A stretch of 64,000 nucleotides of DNA. Origin: Lampris incognitus. Its lineage: Eukaryota; Chordata; Actinopteri; Lampriformes; Lampridae. The DNA lies in NCBI RefSeq assembly GCF_029633865.1, contig NC_079211.1, positions 8,110,415 to 8,174,414 on the forward strand, in the 5' to 3' direction. Below, one piece after another: positions 32,629 through 43,235 of this stretch (within the stretch, counting starts at the first letter, position 1; the number at the start of each line of letters is the position of its first letter). The position numbers were made by a program, and so were the translations under genes. Below the pieces are notes generated by a model. The model was not told the DNA's origin. It did no database searches and saw only the letters and a program-made list of their open reading frames with translations.

Positions 32629-34257
32629 CTGTGGCTTGCAAAAGTATTCATACCCCTTGAACTTTTCCACATTCTCTCACGTTTCGACCACAAACATAAA
32701 AATATTTTATTGGAATTTTATGTGAAAGACCAACACAAAGGGGCACACAATTGTGAAGTACAAAGAAAATTATACATGATTTAAAATTCTTTTTACAAAT
32801 AAAAAACTGAAAAGTGCGGCGTGCAAAAGTATTCAGCCCCCCTGAGTCAATACTTTGTGGAACCGCCTTTTGCTGCAACTACAGCTGCAAGTCTTTTGGG
32901 GTATGTCTCTACCAGCTCTGCACATCTAGAGACTGAAATTTTGCCCATTCTTCTTTGCAAAACAGCTCAAGCTCAGTCAGATTAGATGGAGAGCGTTTGT
33001 GAACGGCAGTTTTCAGATCTTGCCACAGATTCTCAGTTGGATATAGGTCTGGACTTTGACTGGGCCATTCTAACACATGAATATGTTTTGTTTTAAACCA
33101 GTCCATTGTAGCTTGGGCTTCATGTTTAGGGTCGTTGTCCTGCTGGAAGGTGAACCTCCACCCCAGTCTCAAGTCTTTTGCAGACTCCAACAGGTTTCCT
33201 TCCAAGATTGCCCTGTATTTGGCTCCATCCATCTTCCCATCAACTCTGACCATCTTCCCTGTCCCTGCTGAAGAGAAGCACCCCCAGAGCATGACGCTGC
33301 CACCACCATGTTTGACAGTGGGGATGATGGTGTGTTCAGAGTGATGTGCAGTGTTAGTTTTCCGCCACACATAGCGTTTTGCATTTACGCCAAAAAGTTC
33401 AATTTTGGTCTCATCTGACCAGAGCACCTTCTTCCACATGTTTGCTGTGTCCCCCACATGGCTTCTGGCAAATTGCAAACGGGACTTCTTATGGTTTTCT
33501 TTTAACAATGGCTTTCTTCTTGCCACTCTTCCATAGAGGCCAGATTTGTGCAGTGCACGACCAATAGTTATCCTGTGGACAGATTCTCCCACCTGAGCTG
33601 TGGATCTCTGCAGTTCATCCAGAGTCACCATGGGCCTCTTGGCTATCTCTGATCAGTGCTCTCCTTGTTCGGCCTGTAAGTTTAGGTGGACGGCCGTGTC
33701 TTGGTAGGTTTGCAGTTGTGCCATACTCTCTCCATTTCCGGATGATGGATTGAACAGTGCTCCGCGAGATGTTCAAAGTTTGGGAAATCTTTTTATAGCC
33801 TAACCCTGCTTTAAACTTCTCCACAACTTTATCCCTGACCTGTCTGGTGTGTTCCTTGGACTTCATGATGCTGTTTGCGCCCCGATATTCTCTTAACAAA
33901 CCTCTGAGGCCGTCACAGAACAGCTGCATTTGTACTGAGATTAGATTACACACAGGTTGACTCTATTTAGTCAGTAGGTCAACATTCGATCATTCAGCGA
34001 TCATCAGGCAACTTCTGAAGGCAATTGGTTGCACTCAGAGAAAAGGGGGCTGAATACTTTTGCACACCGCACTTTTCCGTTTTTTATTTGTAAAAAATTT
34101 TTGAAATCATGAATAATTTTCTTTGTACTTCCCAATTGTGTGCCACTTTGTGTTGGTCTTTCACATAATATTCCAATAAAATGTATTTATGTTTGTGGTC
34201 GTAACATGACAAAATGTGGACAAGTTCAAGGGGTACGAATACTTTTGCAAGCCACTG
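32629..34257 (-). mobile_element. Complete Tc1-like transposon
   Basis: The 1,629-bp element has terminal inverted repeats of about 210 bp and duplicated TA at 32627-32628 and 34258-34259. The ends read CTGTGGCTTGCAAAAGTATTC-like at the left and the complement of CAGTGGCTTGCAAAAGTATTC at the right. Each inverted repeat has two direct copies of GCAAAAGTATTC (outer at 32638, inner at 32824, with mirror positions at 34057 and 34237). This is the IR/DR layout of many fish Tc1-like elements. One transposase gene lies inside on the minus strand. Confidence 0.95.
32846..33866 (-). pseudogene. Tc1-like transposase, frameshifted
   Basis: The DDE transposase cuts and pastes the element at TA. The reading frame begins at 33866 (MKSKEHTRQ) and shows the paired-type helix-turn-helix DNA-binding region (KKISQTLNISRSTVQSIIRK) and a basic GRPPKL hook. 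The catalytic core has all three acids: D in LWSDETK, D in QQDNDPKH and E in PTENLW, with 34 residues between the last two. Two lesions break it. Near 33643 one base is missing before AAKRP-type sequence, and near 32935 another is missing, after which the C-terminal end to a TGA at 32846-32848 is in a different frame. The span of 1,021 bp, plus two bases, equals 340 codons and a stop, the family's usual size. Both losses look recent and simple. Inactive as it stands. Confidence 0.92.
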
Positions 34258-34274
34258 TATGTATGTATAGGTAG

Positions 34275-34600
34275 AGGAGCTCGGACATCTGGAGGGAGCT
34301 CAGAGTAGAGCCGATGCTCCTTCGCATCAAAAGGAGCCAGTTGAGATGGTTCGGGCATCTGATTAGGATGCCCCCTGGGAGCCTTCCTTTGGAGGTTTTC
34401 CGGGCACATCCAACTGGGGGGAGACCCCGGGGTAGACCCAGAACTCACTGGAGGGACTACATGTCCAATCTGGCCTGGGAACGTCTTGGGATCCCCTAGG
34501 AGGAGCTGGTGGGCGTTGCTGGGGAGAGGGATGTCTGGAGTGCCCTACTTAGCTTGCTGCCACTGCGAGCCGACCCCGGAGAAGCAGCTGAAGGTGAATG
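34275..34600 (+). mobile_element. LINE 3' end, RTE/Rex3-like, second copy
   Basis: It is homologous to 2233-2552. The translated tail at 34314-34499 has QLRWFGHLIRMPPG and GRPRGRPRTHWRDYMSNLAWERLG; a stop interrupts what follows. It ends in GAATGAATGA. It is 5'-truncated and starts 16 bp after the Tc1-like element. Confidence 0.7.
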
Positions 34601-34741
34601 AATGAAAAAAGTGAACTATTTTAGATTTTTCCCACGTCAACTCCATTTCCTTTCATGATACGAAGTCAAACACAAGTCTATTCAGCCTTTCCCGGAGAAA
34701 CAAGCACTCTGGTGGGCAGCAGAGTTTTCATCCATTGTCCC

Positions 34742-34965
34742 CTAGAACGATCCAGGTCGTCATTTTGACGGTTTTGGATTTTCAAAGTTTAATAACTTTG
34801 TGAAAAAAAGGAATGCAGACTTGCCGCTCCCTGAATGCTCCCAAAATTGCATATATTTGCAATGAAATGAGTTTTAGATCAATTGCACAAAAAAAATCAA
34901 GTTACGACATGATCTTCGACCATGGGCGGTCAAAATGACCGCTGGGTTTTAAACTCTATATTCTG
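34742..34965. repeat. Dispersed repeat E, copy 1
   Basis: CTAGAACGA at its left and words GTCATTTTGACGGTTTTGG, AAAATTGCATATATTTGCA and GGGCGGTCAAAATGACCGC near its right recur in the same order at 35962. The terminal palindrome GCGGTCAAAATGACCGC suggests a transposon end. Not further identified. Confidence 0.6.
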
Positions 34966-35144
34966 AGTTCAAGATAAATACACAATTGAGATATTAAAGC
35001 ATTGCATATGGTAGTATGTCTGTTAGAAAACGACTGACAGAAAAATTAACATTTTAACAACTATAATAATATTTTTAAACAATTTAAACTTCATAGAGAC
35101 AAAGCAGTAAACACATATTGCTAATCTAACAAACGCAACAAGGC

Positions 35145-35920
35145 CTATAAAACTACTACTACCACTACTACCACTACTACTACTACTAGTTTTGGCTGCT
35201 CCCGTTAGGGGGCGCCACAGCAGCTCATCCGTTTCCATCTCTTCCTGTCCTCTGCATCTTCCTCTGTCACACCAGCCACCTGCATGTCCTCCCTCACCAC
35301 ATCCATAAACCTCCTCTTTGGCCTTCCTCTTCTCCTCTTCCCTGGCAGCTCCATATTCAGCATCCTTCTCCCAATATACCCAGCATCTCTCCTCCACACA
35401 TGTCCAAACCATCTCAATCTTGCCTCTCTTGCTTTGTCTCCAAACCGTCAAACCTGAGCTGTCCCTCTAAAATACTCGTTCCTAATCCTGTCCTTCTTCA
35501 TCACTCCCAATGGAAATCTTAGCATCTTCATCTCTGCCACCTCCAGCTCCTCCTCCTTTTCGTCGGCGGCGCCACCGTCTCCAAACCATACAACATAGCT
35601 GGTCTCACAACCATCTTGTAAACCTTCCCTTTAACTCTTGCTGGTACCCTTCTGTCACAAATCACTCCTGACACTCTTCTCCACCCACTCCACCCTGCCT
35701 GCACTCTCTTCTTCTCCTCTCTTCTGCGCCCCCCAACTGTCCACGACCTCCCCGTGGACAGTTGACCCCAAGTATTTAAACTCATACGCCTTCGTCATCT
35801 CTACTCCTTGCATCCTCACCATTCCACTGTCCTCCCTCTCATTCACGCATATGTATTCCATCCTGCTCCTACTGACTTTCACTCCTCTTCTCTCCAGTGC
35901 ATACCTCCACCTCTCCAACC
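35145..35920 (-). mobile_element. RTE-like LINE, 5'-truncated 3' part
   Basis: On the minus strand the frames contain reverse-transcriptase thumb and C-terminal landmarks: LERWRYALERRG, KAYEFKYLGSTV, VRPAMLYGLETV, RRDAGYIGRRMLNMELPG and GRPKRRFMDVVRED. Frames are broken by several shifts. The 3' end is a (TAG)n tail seen as TACTAC at 35151-35190. The same family forms 47717-49625. Confidence 0.82.
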
Positions 35921-35961
35921 ACTGAAACAGTCCCAAACAAGGACCGAAACTTTAAAAACTA

Positions 35962-36222
35962 CTAGAACGACTACGGCGGTCATTTTGACAGTTTCGGATT
36001 GTCAAAGTTGAATTTTTAAAGCTTGTGAAAAAAAGAAAAAGATACAGACCCAAATGCTCCTAAAATTGCATATATTTGCATTAAAATGAGTTTTGGATCA
36101 ATGGCACGCAAAGAGAGTTATTATAAGATCTACCTAAAACGACCATTGAGCGGTCAGAATGACAGAATACAGAGTTTAAAAACTGGCCGTCATTTTGACC
36201 GCTCATGGTGGTTTTAGCTAGG
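35962..36222. repeat. Dispersed repeat E, copy 2
   Basis: This is a direct-orientation homologue of 34742-34965 with extra sequence at the right (GGTCAGAATGACAGAATAC, then GGCCGTCATTTTGACCGC). The two copies bracket the RTE fragment. Confidence 0.6.
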
Positions 36223-36229
36223 AGTGAAA

Positions 36230-36545
36230 CCCCGGTCGCCCCAGTGATAAAAGGGGTGATTCTGTTTAAATCAGAGCTGAAAAGTTATCTCCTTTCTTGC
36301 CACTACGACCTTTTTAAATCATTTCTGCTGGTAGAAGAATCATCACAACACAGGAACTTCAGCATCCTTCTTGTATTGTAACATGCTGTATAGAGTCAGT
36401 GTAGTACCTTTTAGTGTCTTTCCTTTTTGTGTATGTAGTACAGTATATGCTCTATGTATGTTATGTATTTATTTTCACTTTTGTTTGGTATCTTTTATGT
36501 ATTTCTTTATGTTTGTTTATCTTAACTTGGAAATAACTACTACTT
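36230..36545 (+). mobile_element. LINE C-terminal and 3' UTR fragment
   Basis: At 36269 a frame reads FKSELKSYLLSCHYDLFK, the typical 'FKSxLKSYL' tail of many L2/CR1-type fish LINE proteins. It is followed by T-rich 3' UTR-like sequence. Weak beyond that. Confidence 0.5.
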
Positions 36546-36547
36546 TT

Positions 36548-36877
36548 GGGGGGGGGGTTCCCCCGTTTTTCTCCCCAGTTGTACCTGGCCAATTACCCCA
36601 CTCTTCCCTGCTCCCCCCCCCCTTCTTTTCACCTGACAGTAAGGAGTTTCACCAGGGGGACGTAGTGCGTCGCCAGTTCCCCCTCCCCCCCGAACAGGCA
36701 CCCCGACTGACCAGAGGTGGCGCTAGTTCAGCGACCAGGACACACAACCCTATCCGGCTTACCACCCGCCGACACGGCTGATTGTGGCCCGACCAAGCCA
36801 GAGGTAACATGGGGATTCGAACCAGAGAGCCCCGTGCTGGTAGGCAACAGAATAGACGGCTACGCTACCCGGACACC
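36548..36877 (-). mobile_element. SINE family A, internally deleted copy
   Basis: The body and head are present, but about 90 bp between the TACCCCACTC and CCTGACAGTAAGG words are missing. The flanks CTACTACTTTT (36537-36547) and CTATTACCTTTT (36879-36890) are a probable duplication. B-box equivalent GGGGATTCGAACC on plus near 36810. Confidence 0.85.
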
Positions 36878-36890
36878 CTCTATTACCTTT

Positions 36891-38880
36891 TAATGTGGTG
36901 TGTGTTGAGACCTTGTCGGCGATAATGTCCTTGGAATAAAAACTTGACTTAACTTGAAAAGTCGACATAAAGAATTATTTGACCAAACTGCATCCGATGT
37001 TGGACCAGATGCAGAACACTCCTCGGAGGGATGTATGGTACACAGAATCCACATTAATCCATCACTGCCGCTGCTGCGTACGGTGGAAACTTTTGACCTG
37101 CCGAATGAATGTGTCACGTGACTTAAGAGCAGAGCGCCTCGCTCCTTATCTGCAAAAGTGACCACACCCAGGACCCAAAGCCAACGTTCAGTCTCCCAGC
37201 TCCACACACTCGCCTGCCTTTAGGTGCTACTTAGCCAAGTCCTGAAAATTGATATGCAGCAGCTCTATAATTTAAAGGTAGTTTTCAAAAGCGGGGGGGG
37301 GGTGGCTCTTGCTCCTCTTTGCAGTAATGACCATAATGCCTTGTTAACCCCTTCACCAGGGGTTACATACCCCTATGACGTTGCCCTGAAGTCATCTAAG
37401 TGGTTGTGTACCATGGAGGGAAAGCTTTCAAGCTAACTAACTCCCCCCCCCCCAGCGTTCATTCTGTCCAGTGTCACATGTGAGAAAACGCACCGTCTAG
37501 CTACAAAACAAGATATCTACTGTTTCAACGTTTCAGCAGGCGACACCTAATCCCCTCGTAAAAGACCTGCACTATGGAATGGAAACAGGTTACGATACCC
37601 TTCAAAATAGTGCTAGGCAATATGGAAGAGTGTTATGATAATTATAGGAAATGTTATACAGTAATTATATATATATATAATGCTATCTGCTTACATATAC
37701 AAAAATTAATAATAATAAAAATAACCAAAAATAGGTTTCGAATAATACACCCTCAAATATTTCAGACCTCGTTTTGTTACACGTTTTAGGTCATAGATTC
37801 TCATTACCATTCATTTAGACAGCAAAATTGTGCAGCACGATAGGACAATATCCAGATTTCCTCCTGACACAATACCACCAGTAACAGATAAATGACAATA
37901 ATGAATTATTGCTCAACCCTCCTTCAAAAAATAGATATAGCAAGTACTCTTTGCAGTACTTAGGGTCCTAACGTTCGGCCAGCAATTTCATAGAATGCAC
38001 ACTCTATATTTTAAAAACGTTTTCTTAACCCTAAAAGTCAAACGCTGGTAACCGAAAGAGCAGACAGGAGTCCGCTATGTCCACTAAAACATGCGGGATG
38101 CAACCATTTTAAGCCAGTGAGCAGTTTTGGAGCGTAACATTTTTTGCAATATACTTCCTCTGTGACCTACCCGTGCACCGCAGGCAACGTCTGTCCTCCC
38201 CTCGCCTCTCCAAAAGCCAGCTCATTTCAGAGGCCCTGGGCCCTGCCACGTGACCTATGACCCTTGAACTGGAAAGGGAGAGGCTTAGTCTTAGCCAGCC
38301 CGGCCCGGGGTAAAACCAAACAACCATGAGTCCACGTCCCCTCCCTTAAACCCCCTCCACAAACCTTCCAGCACGCTCGCCCGCAGTTGAGAGGCCAGAT
38401 GGGAGTCGGGGAACTCCTCTCTCGTCTGGATGACAGGAGATATATTCTGCTAAGGAGGTAAATGGGATGAAATGTTACTTCTGCAGTCAAACACATAGTA
38501 TTTCATGTCTTTCACAGCCCCTATACAGAATTTATTTACATTTTAGGTTTATCCATGATTAATATAGTAGAAGTTTTTTTTTTCCCTCAATGTGGAAAAA
38601 AAACAGCCTTTTTCTGACTTTTTTTATAACCCTATAACCCACACGGGGCTGTTTTAATGCTATGTGTACACCAAGAGGACGACAACAGATAATTAGTGCT
38701 TCAAAATTCACATACAACCCATTCCTTTTGAACTGGAAGCACACAAAATGATTCAAAGGCAAATTAGTATAACTTAATATGGCTGTGACGACTGATTCTC
38801 GAGATGGTGGACAGTCATGCACAAAATAGGCCAGGTCGCTATGAATAGTTGTCACGCCTTATCTGGTAATATGGAGCGAT
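36891..38880. other. Unique sequence, no gene recognised
   Basis: About 2 kb without a named repeat. (TA)n is present near 37666 and G/C runs at 37297 and 37443. 38160-38480 is balanced and may hold a conserved non-coding block (CACGTGACCTATGACCC, GGAGATATATTCTGC); low confidence. Confidence 0.35.
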
Positions 38881-38886
38881 CTTAAT

Positions 38887-39219
38887 CAGTGGCGCCCCCA
38901 AGGGGTGGCCACGGCCACCCTGATACTATCCCGGGCCCCCCCCAGCCACGAGTCGCATATGCAGAATATGCTTCTGACTATGCATAATATGCTTCTATCT
39001 GATATTTTACATTAGGTGCTGTTCATTTAAATCAATAATGTATATTTTTCTTAACTCTCATATTGACAGTTGTCAACTAGCCTATACAGTATACTACAAC
39101 AGTATCATAGAATTCCCGAAATTCAGTCATGGCTTTTGGTTTTGGAGTGCCACCCCAAGTTTTTCAGTGGCCCCATTTGGCCCCCCCCCCCCTATGAAAC
39201 ATTTCTGGGGGCGCCACTG
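38887..39219. mobile_element. hAT-like MITE, second family, copy 1
   Basis: The 333-bp element has ends CAGTGGCGCCCCCA and TGGGGGCGCCACTG, with a perfect 8-bp duplication ATCTTAAT at 38879-38886 and 39220-39227. The interior has GCATATGCAGAATATGC repeats and no coding capacity. Copy 2 is at 57464. Confidence 0.95.
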
Positions 39220-39312
39220 ATCTTAATATTCAAATCGCTTGCCTCCCGATCAAGCCTTCACCCAGTCAACAGTATCAAACGTGTTTAGTTTTTAGGACTG
39301 GAATCCAGACCA

Positions 39313-39611
39313 TAGGCGTTTCTAGCCCATTTTGGGGGATGCTGCAGCACCCCTAAATGGAACCCCAGCACCCCTAAAATTGAAGAGATTTTTTATTTTT
39401 TTACTGTATGTCCATGTTTAATAAGCTGAAGAAACGTCAAAACCATATCCAGTATATGGTTTAAACGTAATATTTTAACAACAAAAATACAGCATCCCCC
39501 CATGCTTCGAAAATGGTTTGATCCACCCCCCCCCCAAATTTATCTTGCCTGGCCGGCCAGCACTCTGGCTGCTCAGCACCCCTAAAGCTCTGATCCTAGA
39601 ATCGCCCCTGC
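39313..39611. mobile_element. hAT-like MITE, third family
   Basis: The left end CATAGGCGTTTCTAGCCC pairs with the complement of CTAGAATCGCCCCTG at the right. The words CAGCACCCCTAAA occur near both ends. Flanking duplication is uncertain. Confidence 0.7.
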
Positions 39612-39634
39612 AGATTCCGGACAAATGTGAGAGT

Positions 39635-39959
39635 ACGTCCACACTAACGCCGGTAAATCTTAAAACACTCTTTTCATGGTGGAAAAGGGGATAAAGTTCA
39701 GAGTCCACATCGGGACGCCTGAACAACAGAAACCGGTGAGGTCTCGCCTACTGAGCATGCGCAGGCCACGTCAGCCAACATGGTTACCTGTCATTGCGAC
39801 AACCACGTCAGGAATCTTCGAAAAGCTGCTCTTCATCGTCCACTCAACGCCATTCTGTTCCCAGTGCTCAGAAACACCGGCTTGGGGTAGACTAAAGATC
39901 AAAACACAGGAGAAAAAAAAGAGAGGCGTTTTTGAATTTAGCCGAGTTAGCGTGGACGT
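39635..39959. mobile_element. Short inverted-repeat element (MITE)
   Basis: ACGTCCACACTAACGCCGG at the left matches, in opposite sense, GAGTTAGCGTGGACGT at the right, with AAATC/AATTT continuing the arm to about 25 bp. The interior is non-coding. Confidence 0.7.
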
Positions 39960-40001
39960 CCTCTTAGCTCATCGGCAAGCGTGGGAACCTCGTCATCGCC
40001 C

Positions 40002-40413
40002 GATCGTTGCGGAAACCCGAATTTGTTCAACGCATGCGCGAAAACGCGTCTACTTCCTGTCACCGCTATCGATTCACGGCGTTGTTGAAAAGCGTCTTCT
40101 CCGCCTTGAGATCACGGATTCTTTTGCCTTATAAGAAAAACGCGTGATTTTTTTTTCCGTACCCGTTTTCGAGCGTTATTATTTGTCCCACCTGGATTCC
40201 GGGAAGACCCGCCCCTACTCTATCTCTCTGATTGGCTAACCCTAAACCTAACCTTAACCAACGGAGGCAACGAGAACTAGCCAATCAGAGGCAGAGTTCC
40301 CGTAAGAAAAACGCGTGTCTGACAGTTCCGTATATTGCTTCGACGTACTGCCGACCGGAAGTGGGCGCATTTTCGCGCATGCGTTGAACAAATCGGGGTT
40401 TCCGTAACGGATC
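40002..40413. mobile_element. Inverted-repeat element with nested fold-back insert
   Basis: Arms of about 57 bp (40005-40061 and 40353-40409) share TTGTTCAACGCATGCGCGAA in opposite sense, and GGAAACCC words at the outer ends. Inside, 40147-40302 is bracketed by a perfect 15-bp direct repeat, so a second element has entered the first. Confidence 0.75.
40147..40302. mobile_element. Fold-back element bracketed by 15-bp direct repeats
   Basis: TAAGAAAAACGCGTG stands at 40132-40146 and again at 40303-40317. Between them, TCTATCTCTCTGATTGGCTA and the partly complementary TAGCCAATCAGAGGCAGAG form arms around a CCTAAACCTAACC loop. The same fold-back occurs at 57397, there split by a hAT-like MITE and without the 15-bp repeats. 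Confidence 0.7.
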
Positions 40414-40924
40414 AGGGAATGACACGCCGTAAGCAGCGAGTCCTCGGCTTGTAATCAACGGAAATCCGTCATTACATTTGTGATACTGAGTCCATTCTGA
40501 GTCGGTTAGGACTTTAAAAGTCTTAAAACGTGTTCCGGGCTTTAGGCGACCACCCGCTCCTGGAAAAAAAAAAGAAAAAAAAGAAAAGAGCAGGGGCATC
40601 CTAATCTCTCCTTGAAAAGGGGACCTCCGCCGCTGTTAGGCACAAATAACGACTTGGAGCAAATTCATTTGCGGGCCTCTTTGAGGAGGAGCACTTAAGT
40701 TTGTTAAGTCTTGTTGACTTTAAGCCAATTGTTCCAGGTCACTTCCCAAAGGCACGAAACAAAGGAAAGTTAAGGTGCGGAACAATGTCAAGTATGTCTG
40801 GATCCCGAAGACACAACAGAGATGTAAACGTCACTTAATGTATTTCATCCATCACAGAAAGTGCTGACTCAACAAGGAGAATTCCTGGGTTAGGCGTCCA
40901 AGGAGAATTCCTGGGTTAGGCGTC

Positions 40925-41045
40925 CTTGAGCTGGTTGTTACCTTGCTCGGTTGTCTGAGTGTGTGCGTAGGTGAAAGTGAGGCATGGCATTATCGTAAAG
41001 TGCTTTGAGTGGCTGCTGAGGCTAGAAAAGTGCTGTAGGAAATGC
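40925..41045 (+). mobile_element. SINE family D, tail fragment
   Basis: GAGCTGGTTGTTACCTTGC and AAAGTGCTTTGAGTGGCTGC match the body of SINE D at 30558. The tRNA head is absent. Confidence 0.7.
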
Positions 41046-41086
41046 ACGAGAATTTACCCAGGAGGCCATTGAGCAAGAGATGTACA

Positions 41087-41388
41087 CAGGGGCGGATCTA
41101 CAGGGTGGCAACAGGGGTGGCAGCTGCCACCTCTGGGACACAGTCTTACCACCCCTGTTGCCACCCCGTTTATAAATCAGATAATATGTTTTTAAAGTAT
41201 ATTTTATGTACATGCATGGTGAAGGTCAATGAGACCCGCACCAAACTCATCTCAAACAGAAGTCGCCGATTTTAGAATCCCCCTCCCCCCTCACAGGGGC
41301 GGATCTACGGGGTGGCAAAAGGGTGGCAGCTGCCACCTCTGGGACACAGTCTTGCCACCCCAGGAAAAATTCTCTAGATCCGCTGCTG
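41087..41388. mobile_element. hAT-like element, fourth family, with duplicated end
   Basis: It begins CAGGGGCGGATCTACAGG and ends TCTAGATCCGCTGCTG. The flanks GATGTACA (41079-41086) and GATATAGA (41389-41396) agree at six of eight positions. A second copy of the left end (GGGGCGGATCTACGGGG) starts at 41296, so the terminal part is duplicated inside. A 105-bp relative is at 62347. Confidence 0.7.
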
Positions 41389-41399
41389 GATATAGACAA

Positions 41400-42120
41400 C
41401 AAACATAGAACCACAGCACCTCAAAAAAAACTAACATAATTCCGCAGTACATACTTACACACATGGTACACGGACACACAGGACCTCTAACAGCATAGGA
41501 GGGCAGTGGATCACACACTACATAGTAGAATAAACACCACCGTATAACTATACATTCAGTATTCAGCCGCTGTGCACGTCTTGGCAATAGTTTAGCTCTG
41601 TTGCAGGAGTCCACTGAATGGCTGCACCATAAGTGACTTACACAGATAACAGTAAAATGAGTAAAAACAAGAAAAAAGTTATTAACTTTCCACAGCATGG
41701 ACATAGCCACGGGGCTGAAAATGAAGATTAACATGCATACTATTCCTTATATGGCGTCAAATCAGAAGGGGAGAAGAAATGGGGACAAGGGCTAGATGGC
41801 TAAAAATATTATGCGGTTATTTATTTCTTTATTTATTGGACGCAATGTAGCTTTCAGTCCCGAGAGGAAATAGGTCAAAAGAGATTTCAGGTCATCCTTG
41901 GAAGAAATTCCCCCGAGCCTCAGATCTATAAAGTACAGACAGCGTCTTAAAAAAAGCATTTTGAAGTGGTAATTTTTCTCATAGCAGATGAGAAAATCAT
42001 TCCTCCTTCTGGGAGGAATTTTACCCCAAGAGATTCCTGTCATCTGCTCCCTAGTAATTACAGAGGGAAGGGGGAAATCCAAAGGGTGAAAAGCTGGAAC
42101 AATGATCCTGACTTCCAAAT
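41400..42120. other. Unique sequence, nothing recognised
   Basis: Several short shadow frames only. Confidence 0.4.
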
Positions 42121-42156
42121 TTTGTCCGTAATGATCCTACAGCCCACAGATTACAA

Positions 42157-42191
<35 letters not shown>
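42157..42191. repeat. (ACT)n microsatellite
   Basis: About eleven ACT units. Confidence 0.95.
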
Positions 42192-42224
42192 TATTCCATC
42201 TCGAGCTCTCTGCTCTCAAAATAC

Positions 42225-43235
42225 AGGGCTCAAAATTAAGAAGTCAGCAGGCCCTTTTTCTAATGGGCCCTCTTCTTGTGGAATAACCTGTCGGCTGTCG
42301 TCAGACAATCAAGAGTCAGTTGAATCTTTTAAATCCAAACTTAAAACTCATATTTTCGCCTTAATCTACAATTAGTTGCCTTTAAATCGAGTGCTTCACA
42401 ACCTGTACCGCATGGCGGGTCGATTTCTGTCTCTGAATTTACCGAGCGCTGTTCTGCCGATGAGATTACAGAGATTTCTGATTACTGCAAATTGTTCCCT
42501 TCTGTTTCTCTCTCCCTCTGAATGATGTCTTCTCCTTTCTCTTCTGTGTATGTGAATGGTGTGATGTGAGTCTCCCCAATGTCCACGTGTAGTCTGTCCT
42601 CCTCCCAGGTCTCCATGGTGACGGTGGTCACCACCTGGACGCTGGTTGGCATCCTCCTCATCACATTTTTTATATATCTTATAAATCCGTATAATTGCGT
42701 TATCCTGTTTCAATGTTGTGTCCTTCTCTCAGTCCGATGTGTGACTAATGTATTTTCTTGTCTCTTCTCCCATGTATGTGAATGGTGTGATGTGAGTCTC
42801 CCCTGTGTCCATGTGTAGTCTGTCCTCCTGCCGGGTCTACATGGTGACGGTATGGCTCGGGTCCTAGGCTGTTCTGGTTGCATCTGGACACTGCTTGGCA
42901 TCCTCCTCATCATACTCTTCATATATCTTATACTTTTATTATAATTCTGTTATCCTCTTTCAATATTGTATTCTCTAAAGTGTGTTTTATTCTGTACACA
43001 CAACATCCACTGCACGTTGTCCGTCTTGGGAGAGAGATCCTTCCTCTGTTGCTCTTCCTGAAGTGTCTTCCTATTTTTTCTCCCTGTTAAGGATTTTTTT
43101 TTTAATTTTTAGGGAATTGTTCCGTATCCGATGCGAGGGTCTAAGGACAGGATGTCTTATTGTTGTAGAGCCCCCTCAGGCAAATTTTTAATTTGTGATA
43201 TCGGGCTTTACAAATAAAACTGAATTGACTTGCTT
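42225..43235 (+). mobile_element. LINE C-terminal fragment and 3' UTR with tail
   Basis: At 42263-42375, across one frame shift, FLWNNLSAVVRQS and ESVESFKSKLKTHIF are the usual last residues of fish L2/CR1-group reverse transcriptase proteins. What follows is a long non-coding 3' region with a tandem duplication of about 226 bp (TGTGAATGGTGTGATGTGAG at 42551 and 42777). It ends with GGGCTTTACAAATAAAACTG and a TTGACTTG-type tail. Inactive. Confidence 0.65.
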
